A stretch of DNA of 64,000 nt from Cardiocondyla obscurior (taxonomy: Eukaryota; Arthropoda; Insecta; Hymenoptera; Formicidae). Below, piece by piece: positions 10,101 to 22,100 of the stretch. Numbering within the stretch: position 1 is the stretch's first letter; every line of letters begins with the position of its first letter. The DNA is taken from the NCBI RefSeq assembly GCF_019399895.1, contig NC_091885.1:1586501-1650500 (forward strand). The letters run 5' to 3'. A program made the position numbers and the translations under genes. The notes beneath the pieces were generated by a model. The model was not told the DNA's origin, ran no database searches, and saw only the letters and a program-made list of their open reading frames with translations.

Positions 10101-13100
10101 CGACGCCTGATATATATATTTCAAAAAAGTAGTACAAGTTCTCAAATACTGATTAGTTACTGAAGTGAAAAATAATATCCCACTGATTAGGAGCTGAAAG
10201 AGAAACAAAAATCTAGACATTCCAGAGAAGATATATATATATTTTTTTTATATTATCAAATACAATAATAATTGTAGAAGAAATCATGCTAGATGATCCG
10301 TGTCATGTTTAGATCTGATTACTTAGGAGGGATTGCAGGAATTAAAAGTAAAAAGATCCTCTTTCCTAGGTCCATTCGTTCAAATCTTCGAGGAAGGGAG
10401 CCCGTTCATGTGTCTATAATGATTTGTTTCCGTTTCAGCGCAAGCTCCTCGATGTCAGCCTGGGGTTCGCCGCTGGTGTGATGGTGGCTGCGAGTTACTG
10501 GTCATTGCTGGCACCGGCGATCGAGATGGCAACCAAGAGCAAGATATACGGAGCGGAGGGCGAGTACGCGTTCGTGCCGGTCGCAGTTGGATTTCTCGTC
10601 GGCGCGGCGTTCGTATACGGGACGGACGTGTTGATATCCACCCTCGGCATTCAGTCCCCCAATGTGCTTTTAGCTATGCAATCAGTCGGTACGAAACAAA
10701 GACGCAAGATCATTGCGAAACTAAAGAGTGACGAGGATTTAGACGATGATTATGATTCGTATAACGACGTACAGATATCCGGCGGGAAAATGCACGCTCG
10801 TGTCGAATCGACCGCTATCGATGGTATCTCATTTTCTTCTCTCGTCAAATCGCAGTTTCTATTTTTTTTTTCTTTTTTTTTTCTTTTTTTTTCCTATTTC
10901 TCTTTATAGGCTTGAAAAATGGGATCAGTTCGTGACTATATATATATCTATATATTGTATATAATATATACATATATCTCTTTGTATATGTATATGAACG
11001 TTTATGTACACTCGCCCCTCTTTGCTTTATCGCAGATATACTTGGTTCTCTATTTGGGAATAAGCATTCTTTTAAATCGTGATTTATATAAAAATTGTCA
11101 TATTCGTTTCATATAACCAGTACAGGTTATAATATTTGCATGTAGCATGATAAAAAATGCTTATCTAAAAAATTATTACCATTCCTATTATCTGCATACT
11201 GTTTTATAGCAGAACTTGCTTGATGAAGATCATGATGTAGGCAATTTAAGTTTAAATTTCAACCTGAGTATTTTTTTTCTTTTTGTTTATTTTTTTTTTG
11301 TTCTTTGATAGCTTCGAGGAATGCAATATATGCTGATATTAAAAAAAAAAAAACTTATCTTAGTTTCTAAAAATTTTTATTAAATAATTAATTAAATTAC
11401 TACATTTAAAAAAGAGATGTAAATATTTTATTGTAGGCCGGTTGACTATCTTGCTTGACTCTCACTTAGGGCCGCGAAAATAAATTAATTTTTATTATTT
11501 CGTAAGATTAAATTATTATTTTTTTTTCGCGTGTAATATTCTTTTACCCAAAAATAACTTTGTACCGCTCAACCATCGGGAAAGGAATGCGGGAGTCATA
11601 ACATTAGTCTCGCGAGGTCGCCCGCTCGATTTGTTTATGAATCTCGCCCGCTACGTCTACGCATTTTTACGCATTATGAAAGAGTCAACACACCGAATAT
11701 TATGCGGAATATTAAGTTCAACGTATCACAACTCTGTAACTGATGAATTCGTCGCGATATTCGTTGGTCAGATCCGTTATTTGTAGTTCCCGTAACTTTC
11801 TATCTAAGCAATATAAAAAAATGAATATAATTAATGTCTAAACATAAATATTTAAATTAATATTTAAATGAATTTATTTAGATATTAAACCAGAGGTTAT
11901 TGCTTATTCCAGTTAAATACATAGCTTGCATAAATTAATATAGTACATGTTTTCTGTGAAAGAAACGACGTCTGATAGAAATATGAATAGTTAATTTACA
12001 TATACGCCAAAAATATCCCAAAGCTTTATATTACCATATGCATGACATTATTCGTAGAACATAGAACTTGAACACACAGGTCTAATCTAAACTAATAAAT
12101 AATAATGTCTGTCCGAAACCAATTAAACACAGCAATTAAACTGAGAGGTATAAATTACTACAGTGAGAATGTGATGTGAACATAAACGAAACGAGAAACA
12201 ACAAAACTAAAAATACACAATTTAAGCTTACCATTAATTCAAAGTGCACGTCCACGTAAAACGTTACCTATAAAAATATATATTTAAATCAGGTAAAATA
12301 GAACGTATTAAAAGAAAATTAATATTTTAGGTTTGTGTGGAAAGTTCTATGGAGTTGAAAAAACTGATCTTATTAATCCTGCCTAAATAAATCCACCTTC
12401 AAAAATCGAAAGCCTCGTATGCGTAAAGAACTCCTCTTAGCCCTTCATCTTGTACAAAAATTTGCATTTGCATGGTGGCCCTGTTCTCACGGCCAAGTTT
12501 TTGAAATTTCTTTGCTAATGAGATACGATAAATGTTGTTGTGAATGTTTAATTTTTCAGGCTTCTACGAACAGAATAGTAGACGGCGACAAATCACGAGT
12601 ATAAACAGATCATCAGAATCGGCGGAAATTGGGACTGTTTATGAAGATCCCAATAACGAGGCGAAAAATAATCAATGGCGAAGGATATTGCTGCTCGTTG
12701 TCGCAATCACGGTATATATTTATACGCAATTATATAATTTTATAAAATTATGGAAATATCATTCCCATAGATATAAAGTGAATTATTAATTAATATAAAA
12801 CATTTCGATTTTACAATTAGGTCCACAATATTCCTGAGGGGCTTGCGGTTGGAGTAGGCTTCGCAGCAATAGGAAGTAGCGCGTCAGCAACTTTTGAAAA
12901 TGCAAGGTAAGCTACACAGAGATAAGTGTATTGTATAGCGAATATCAGCAGGATATGTAGCTTGTAATAAACCGAAAGGAAAAGGATAGAATAACAGGAA
13001 TGCACGTGCAAGATAGCTATTGTTACAGAGAAAGATTTAAGTAGTATTATTTATATAAATGCAAATATTTGATTAATTTCTGATAAACTACATATTTAAC

Positions 13101-16100
13101 ATTATATATCGGTATATTTTTTAAAATTATTATTTGGTAATTGCATTCAATTTAGTAAATTTGATTGAAAATGTGTTTATTAAAAAAAAAAAAATCTTTA
13201 GAAAGAATACTGTTCAGTTAAACGATGATGCATACTAGTATTAGTACAGCCTTCATTAAACATTGTTAAAAGGTCCTATTTAGTAGTTTAGATCAATCTC
13301 ACCTATTCAATTGATTGAGTAATCAAGAAGGATAGATATATAGGCTGATAAAAAAAAACATTTTAAATTGCATAGTCCCTTCGTGTGTTTATTACATAAT
13401 TTTTAATATTCTATGAATAGAAAATGAGATTCAAAGTTTACAGAAACAAAATAATACACCTTAAATCTTGATTGCAAAGTTACGATATTATATCGCATTC
13501 CAAGCAGAATTAACTTTAATTAAGTGAGCAGTTTTGTATAATAAAGTATAAATGTAATTAGAAAAGTATCAAAGGAATCTAAATAACTGTAGCAAAAGTA
13601 CGTTTTGCGCCGCAGTAAGAAATGGCTCTGCTTTCTTTTCTTGTAAGAGATAAGCAACAGGTTTGTATCGATAAACAACTCATCTTAATCTAATCTGTGA
13701 ATTAATGTAATAAAAACAACCGGATTCCATATAGGAGAATTTATATATAGAAGAATTTAATATTAATATATTGAACGCGTTAAACAAGAAAAAGATTAAT
13801 ATTTTTAATGTTCTTAACAAATTTAATTGCTTAAAATCTGATTTTAAGATATCTTTTGAGTATCATAAAATCTCTATTATCGAGCAAGTATACCGGTCGG
13901 GGATAAACTAGAGTAAGAAAGTCCTAAATCCGTGCTAGGTGGCAGTAGTGTGTAGTCTCTTCGGCGCCTCATAAAAAAGTCGGTCACGGTGTTTGACTAG
14001 TGAAAGAAATCGGTGATACAGGCTGTAATCTCTCTTGGTACGTTTCTCGATTTGGCTTGTCCGTCATTCTCCACGCGTTCCGGGTCGGTCGGTCTATCGG
14101 CGAAGCGCGTAAGAACCGAGAAGAGAGACGAAAGCCGAAGTTTTCCAAATGGATTTCCACGGGTCTTGCGCCGCCATCTTCCCCGCCGTTTCTCGCCGAG
14201 CTAAGTCTAACGTCGGCTCAGCCGGACAAAGTAAGTGGCAATATTTTGCAAGTTTTCGATCGACAGAATTTCCCTCCCCCTCTCAGTTGCGGCGGACGCA
14301 ACGTACGTATCCGCGATAATCGTGTAGGTTCACGCGTCGCGTAGCCGCGAGGCCGCGATGCGATTGAGCGAGAGGAGCCGGCTCGGTCGCATCGGCGGCG
14401 TGGTAGGAGGTCCCCATGAATGAGCTCTATGGTGGTCGACCGCGGCCGCCAGTTGGAGGCGAAGTTTATTGGCTCCGGTCGGTGCCTGCCCGCGGCGCGC
14501 GGGCGCGCAGGGAGTGAAGGGCACGTGTGGCCCTGGAATTCGACGAGCCCTAGGCGCCGCGCATTCCATTCCGACGTCCCCCTCCGCCTCTTCCCCCTCC
14601 CCTCTCGCGCTTCTTCCTCCGTCGTTCCTCGCGCCGCTCCGCTTGCCTACCTACCCCGCGCCTACGTGTCCCGCTTCTTCTTTCGCGCTGCTGCTCGCCC
14701 CCATTCCCCTCTCGCCCTCCCCCGCGTCGCGCCCGCTCGCTCTAACTCCTCTCGTCCTTTTGCCGGTGTCTTCGAACTCGCTTTCGTCCCTCGCGCTTAG
14801 CTTTTCGTGAATTTCGCCGTGCGCGTCGCGCGTGCGACGTCCCCTCGGGAAGATTTCCCGATTTTTCAAGATTTCCCTTGGTCATTATTCCCCCCCCTAC
14901 CCTCCCTCAACCAATGACGATCACTCCGGATTTTAATTGCGATTAATTCGAGTACAATTGAGATCAATTGTTCGTTTTCGGTGCGCTGAATATCGACATT
15001 TCCGTATCGCTTAATATGCTCGTTGAAATACATCGAGATCGTAGGAAACGCAAACGATACACGGAATATGTAATCCATTAGCCTCAGGTCTTCATTTTTA
15101 GGTCAACAATTTTTTTACCCTTATCGTTAATTAATTAAAAGCCGAACGTAAAGAAGCGGGTATTTAATAGGTCAACAAGCAGACGCTCTTTATCCGGCGA
15201 ATTTTATTGGGAGGGAAAGAAAGAAAGAAAGAAAGAAAAAAAAAAAAATTTACTTTTGAAATTGGATTAAAATCGATTCGATGAAAGTTACAAGAGCGTA
15301 AGGTGGGAAAGCTTAACGAATCGACGAGCCGCGGCGTGTTTCTCCGTGCACCGTTCCTTCGCGAGGTGATGTTTGCAGACGCGCCGCACCTTAGGCGGCT
15401 TTATGCTCCTCTTAATGAAGCTATAATCGCGCCGGGCTAATCTAGCGAGAGATCTTAATGCGATATTGAGCAAGAGACCCCGAGAAGCTTATCACCGTGC
15501 CGAGTGAGCGCGCGCGCACGTGGCCGTGCACGTGCAACGCGGAGCGTCATTTCCGATTCGCCCGGCCGCCGGGATCATTGCCGTTTGACGTACCACCGCC
15601 TTGCAATTCGCGTAGCGGCCTTCCATACACGGGCATTCGCCGTTTCCCGACGACTTATTTACGATCGTTACGTGATTCCGCGAATGGATACGTTGGACAC
15701 ATCGCGCTTACATGTCGCTCTTACACAACGGCGAGCGTAAACTGGCCAGGCCTTTCTCCGCGTATGCCTCGCGGTTTGAGAATTCGAGAGAGGGCCCCGC
15801 AGGCCGGCCAAGTCCCGCGTTGCGTTAACGAGAAAATCGAAAACTTTGAAGGACGTGCCGGTACTCGCTAAACGTGAAGATTAATGCGCGCTCGCGGAGC
15901 TCCTTTGTTGCTTAGGCAGAAGCTGCACTTCTCTCTTTTTTTTTTCTTTTTTTCTTTTTTTTTTTTAGGCGAATGATTCACTCGCATTGTAAATAAGATA
16001 CAGAAGGGAGGTGGGCAATATGTGTTTTTGTTAATCTCACGTAATAAACGAATGATAAAGCTTCACAATAGCGATAAGCGGTCAGACAATAGAGGCGAAT

Positions 16101-19100
16101 GGACGGTAAATAATGACGCGCGCTGTCCTTCTCTTTCATAGTTGCTGGCACGTTCATCTGTGGTCCGCGATTAAAAAAAAAATTGCTGAAAATAGATATA
16201 CCGTTGCTTCACATTTGTTGCCCGGCCTTTCACGATTAATTTATAGATCGCGTTATTCTGGCGAGTCTTCCTCGGTAATTAAATCGTTTTTCGCGGTGCG
16301 GTAGAAAAGTTACGAGATACGATTGTTTATAAAAATGAAGATGAAATGTTTCGCGGCTAACTTAAGCCAGCATTTACGAGGACAGTTTCTTTAAAAAGAA
16401 AAAAAAAATAAAGTGATCACGCATGTGCATTACGCGCATGAAAGGTAACAATTAATAACAATGAGAGACACGCAAATGCTATTCGTTGTTAATATTAATT
16501 GTTACTTTTCATGTGTATGATGTAATTATTAACGCATCTTACATGTCCCGCTGGCATATCGCAACAAGTGTGACCTTACGATACGCGGCACTAATTTCAA
16601 ACGCGAAAACGTCGTTTAGTTATCGCAACCAGAAGTCGAAGCGAGCAATATGAGCGCTTAATTACGAGCGGAATAACCGTTTCGCCGAAGATATAATGCA
16701 AAATTGAGCAACGTTATCTGTTACCGAACGACAATAGAGATAACGGCCCGTACCCCGGCGACGGTTAAGACCGCCAATGAGAAACCGGGCAATTAATATC
16801 GCGTACGAAAGCGCCCGGGATATTCGCGACAAACTGCGGCAATTCGACCTGGGAACTTTCGCGCCGGGAGGATAATTAGCGCCGTCACCTCGAGAGCGAT
16901 CGGAAAGCCGGCGGTGCCGCGTAAGACGGTAGCCGGGTATGTATCCATTTCGGAAGTGAAACTTCCCACGGTGTGCGTGCGCCCGTTATTGGCAAGTCCT
17001 AATAAGAGAGAAATTCTGACAACGGCACGCAACGGCGCTTTGTAACGCTTTCGGCGCTACCGAGCTACCGAGTAGTAGTTGGTCCTGTTTCGACCACACC
17101 GCGAATGAGAGAGAGAGAGAGAAAGGGAGAAAGGTACGGAGGGAGAAAGACCGCACTCCCGATGCTCGTTTGGAAAAATCGCTCAGCCTTGGGCGACCCT
17201 AGCCCATGCCCTTTTCTGTCTCGACCAGTTCGTAACGAACGACATACCATTCTCACGACGATTGCGATTAACCCCCTTGGTCCTGCATATATTTTCAGCT
17301 GCTCGCTACAGGTCCGCGCCGTAGAGTATCCGCTGCATGTGTACAGGGCGATCCCCGGTTAGAGCCGCGCTTGCTTTTAACGATGGACCTTGTGTAAGTG
17401 GAAGGGCGTTTGAAGAGTGCGAGTTTCTAATTTTGGAGCGAGAGGTGCTCTCGAGAGCCGCTCATTCGAGAGGAAGGCCAATCCTCTCTCTCTCTCTCTC
17501 TCTCTTTCTCATCGATGAGCCGTGCGAAATTAATTATCTTAATTGTAGACTTTTATTTCGAAGAAGGCGAGAGGCTCAAAGGGCTCGCGCGTAGAAATTT
17601 TATTTGCAAAATTAGTACAAGCCGAAAAGTTCTTTTTGCACGTTTATCGTAGCGTCGGTAACTTTTCCCGCGATGTAAATCGTTAACAGGAAGCGCAACG
17701 GATCTAAGAGGGGAAACGGCAAAAAAAGAAAAAAAAAGGAAAAAGATGCCATCGCTTCTTTTACTTTGAAAAACCAAATTATCACGGTATAATAATCTTT
17801 TAGCGTATCCGTTACGTAAGCATCGCGATTTTGTGTCTGAGCTCGAGAGCTTTCCGTTCATAAATCGCGTTATCGATTTGCAATATCCGCAACGAGCGAG
17901 ATAAAAAAGGCTCGAAGGAGATCGTTGTCACGGCGTTTCGGTCAAGGAGAACGCCCGTCGAGACGTCATCGTCATGGAAATGATATTTTTGCGCAACTCG
18001 GGCGACAGGCCGATTGATCAGCGACCGACCTACGTTCGCGTCGCGTCCTTTTCAAGGAAACATAACTCCTGCGGTAGCGGAGGTGGCAATAAGTTCCGGT
18101 ACGCTGCCGCGCTGAAAGAATTATGAATGAAACGTTTCGCAGTTTCTGCTGCCGCCGCGGCAACGATCACCGTCGATGTTGCAGAACGACCGACGAGGAG
18201 ATGCGATAAGAAATTGAAAGAAAAAGAGAGAGAGAGACCTTACAGTAGGTAGATGGAAAGGTATAGGCCGATTTGCGTCCGTTGCAAATCGTTCAAGGAG
18301 ATCCAGTACTGACTCACTATTTACGAGAATGTGGGTCTATTATTTGTTTCTTCCTTCTATTCGCGCTTTTTTTTTTTATTAAAAAAAAAAGAAATTTAAC
18401 AACTCTAAATTTCTTATTTATTTTTGCAAATAGGAAAAACAAAAAAAAGGGAAAGTAAAAATTAAGGATATAATTCATATTTCTGTAATAAAACTCGTAT
18501 AATCTTTTTATCAAAGTCTTATCAAAATCTCGGTACATTTCATACGCGGCGCGTTAAATTAAACGTCTCCGGCCGATACAATTTGACGCTTTAATTCGAA
18601 TATGGATCCCAATGACGGACAACATCCGCGCGCGCTGGGTACGCGATAACGCGGCGCGGGATCCTTTATCACACGGTACGCGGGCGTATACTCTGTGGTC
18701 CGGGAACGCGTTTCTCCGAAATTTATTTACGACGCGCCGTAAATGCGGACAGCGTTTCGAATCACCGTAGGCGGAGTACGATCTCACAAAGGGCGCGAGA
18801 ATCTGATTTGTATACACTGACCCTTCTCCTTCTCGTTCGTCTCTTCTCCCCCGTTGTTCCTCCTGCTCGTCCTTTTTCGCGGAGCTGCTTCTGAACAAGG
18901 AGATGGCCAGGGAGCGACGAGGACGGAGGGACGAGGAGGGATAAAGAGGGAGAACATGTGTAAAAACGCAGGGGAACCGCGGGGTCCCCCGAGTCGCTGC
19001 GCCACGTAGATGAGGTGGTGCTATGTTAAACATGGCGCCGGACAAAGCTGCCGACGAAACCATCTCATTTCAGTGCTATCCTCTCCCGACTGCCTTATTA

Positions 19101-22100
19101 TATACCGGTCGACCGGCGCTCACCGCGGTTCTTCTTTCTTCTCTTTCTTCTCTTTCTCTAGTCTCCTCTCATCCTTATTCCTCGTCCTCTCTTTTTACGC
19201 CTTCGCTTGTATTGGTTCTTTCTACCTTCCCCTCCCCCTGGCCCCCCTTCGCCCTAAAATTTACCGCCCTCATCATTCTCCCTCTCTTCTTTATCTTCAT
19301 TCTGTTCTCGTTTCTTCTCGATATCCTGTGCACGTTCAGTCTGAGATATGCCATAAAGATCGAGATAAAGAGCTTTTGATTTTTTCGATATTGCTATGTT
19401 TATCTTCAACGACGCCCCGGGTTTCTTAATTTGTGTCAGCGGATTGTCGGACACGAAAGTGGCGTTTAACTTTCCGATGCTGTGTCCGTCAGGTATAGAT
19501 AGAGAGGGATGCTTCCTTTTTTTTCGCGTTAAACATTGACGACAGACTTTTCTTTTTTTGTTAAAAAAAAAAGAAAGAAATTAAAATTTTAATTTAATTA
19601 AATAAAAAAAATTTATTAATTTCTTAAAAGTATAATTTTAATTTCAAGTAGATTTGTAGCTTCATAGAATTCCATTCGACTCGCTGAATTTACCACCGGG
19701 ATACAGAACTCTCAGAAGTGTTTTTAATTTTATGTCACAATATTATTTCCACTTAATCGATAATGTCCATATAATTGATGTTAAACACGGCAATGCTGAA
19801 TTAATAACTCGACTGTCCGCGGAACATTCTTCGGTGCTCCGTCGACTGTGACGTGGCCTGGTTTCTGTTACGGTCCCCGTAAAACCCTGGGCCCGTTCTC
19901 CGTATCCTTAATCGTTACGGGCACTTCGTACCCGCCGGTGCTTATCTCACGCGGAAAACTAATTCTGACGTGCGCTAATAGCGACGGAAGTCAAGTACGA
20001 TATAGCACTTCCCGTTTAGGCATAGGCCGCACTTATGGATGCACGTGCGCGCGTGCAGTTAGGCGCGATACAGACCCGTGTTACCGAGAGCCCAAGCCGT
20101 CCCTAGCACGGCCGAGGTCCGTGCATGTCGAAGTAATTTCTGTTGTCGGCGATTTTCACGGCGAGAGACACAGACCAGTTCCTCGAACACTCGTTCCCAA
20201 TCTCCGTGCTCGTCGGCATGTAAATTACGGAGGGAAGGGAATCGCATCGCGCATTTCCTCCTTTGCCGATGCGCCGCCGAAACATCGCCGCGCTTCCGAA
20301 TTCGTTGCCACGGCCGGGATTATCGAGAAAACATGTATATCTTTTTCCTATCGCGTGACTCACATAACGGCTGTTGCGTAAAAATATTATCATTTGCCGC
20401 GACGAACAACGGGGAATATTTCTTGCTGACGTCTTAAAAGCGATACACATCGCAGTGAGTAATATCGACGTGCTTCAAATAATCGGAAAGAATTGCGCAA
20501 AGGAAGTCTAAAATAGCGAAACGATAATTTAATTTCTATTTCAATAAAAGGGTAATATTAATCTAATTTTAAATTTGATTGGCTTTTAATTAATATATAC
20601 GAAAGGTATTCTGAGGAAAAAAAAGGAATAAAATAAGCCGATATTTTATGTCTTGTTTTCGATTTTTGTGAAGATGTTCTGCGAATTGGTCTGTCTGCCG
20701 TTGTAAGTTTTTTTTATTTTTTTTAGAAACGGGAGGAATTTAGCAAAATGTGAACGGGCTTAAAATATGTTGACACGTAGCTCTTGCGATTTAAAAACGC
20801 AATCCCCTTATCGGAACTTCTGGGGGGAATTCTCGAGCGACAAGCTTACGATCGGCGGCCGAGTGACGGGGCTTTTCTGGGCCTCGAGGGCCCGTGTTCG
20901 ACAGACCGCATTCGCGATTACCGTGGTCTCGCCTTTCACGGATTCCCCCGATTGCCTCATTATTCCACGAAGCGCGATTACGCCGATAAGCATCTCTTCC
21001 CGTTTCGCCGATGCACTTTATAATCATTCAGGCACGGCCGTTCGCGAGTCGGAGCGTTTTCTGAGAACTGGACTCGCGAGACGTTCTCTAAGCTAGTGAC
21101 ATTCCACGCCGATACTTCTCCCGTCTCGTATTTCGCGTTCACGCGTCTTCCCCCTGGCACCCTCTCCCTCCCCCACCGGTTTCGCCCTGTCGATACCTTT
21201 TCCTGCGCTCCTTCCTCTTTCTCGCCGTCTTCTTCTTCTCTCCTCCCTGCTTCCTCTTTCGATCGCCTCTGCGGCGGCAGGAACTATTAAAACCTGACTT
21301 TAAAATTTATATCGGCCTCGCGGCACCTGCTGCACTTTACCGCGCCGCAGATTTCTCAACAATTATGTCACTTACCGCGCAATGCTCGCGCGCTCGCGCT
21401 GACACGCGCGATTAGCATGACGTTAATTTAGCAATCGGCCGGTTCATAAAAGTATCTGCATATCTTCCTGACCTTTCCGCGTCTGTTCGTAGCGCGCTCG
21501 TGCCTAATGCCTCGAAATAAAGACGTGTTTTCGACTCGGCTTCACCTGTTCAACGTAGAAAATACATTTGCCCGCGACTCGCGAGCCGCGTTCGTCCGCG
21601 ACAAGTTCCTTCTTTCGGCCGTGCTACCCGACGAAAGTTCTAAAACGTATCACCTAGACGTTACCTACGTCTGACAGCCGATCGGTCGGCGCGCGATGCA
21701 CTCCTCACGTTCACCGGCTCGCCGGTTCGCGCTTCTTCCTCGCTCGCTCTCGTCCGCTCTCTTCATCTCGGGCCGATGCACCGGCACGGCGCGACGTGGT
21801 GCAGCGACTTCGCAATGTCTGGAATGCGACGGCATTACGCATGCGCGCCGTGTACCTTACTCGGAACAGCCGGATCCGTTATGTCCCTCGACGACGACCT
21901 CACGATCGTCTGCGGGGACTTAACCGAGACCCGCGGCTCGCGGCCTCTGCCCATCTCGTCTTTTTTTTTTTTTTTTTCTTTTTTTTTCTCTTTCTCCCTC
22001 TGGTCCGCAGACCTGCTTCCTTCTCCCTTTCCGTCGCGGAGACACCTAGACTCCTAATGGGAATTGTACGACGGCGAATCGTAGCTTTGTTGCATTGCTC

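Noticed and set aside
10824..10909. Extension of ZIP11 exon 2 into a Phe-rich C-terminus
   Set aside because: It is intron sequence after a good donor (GATG/GTATC). The downstream exons continue the conserved protein in phase.
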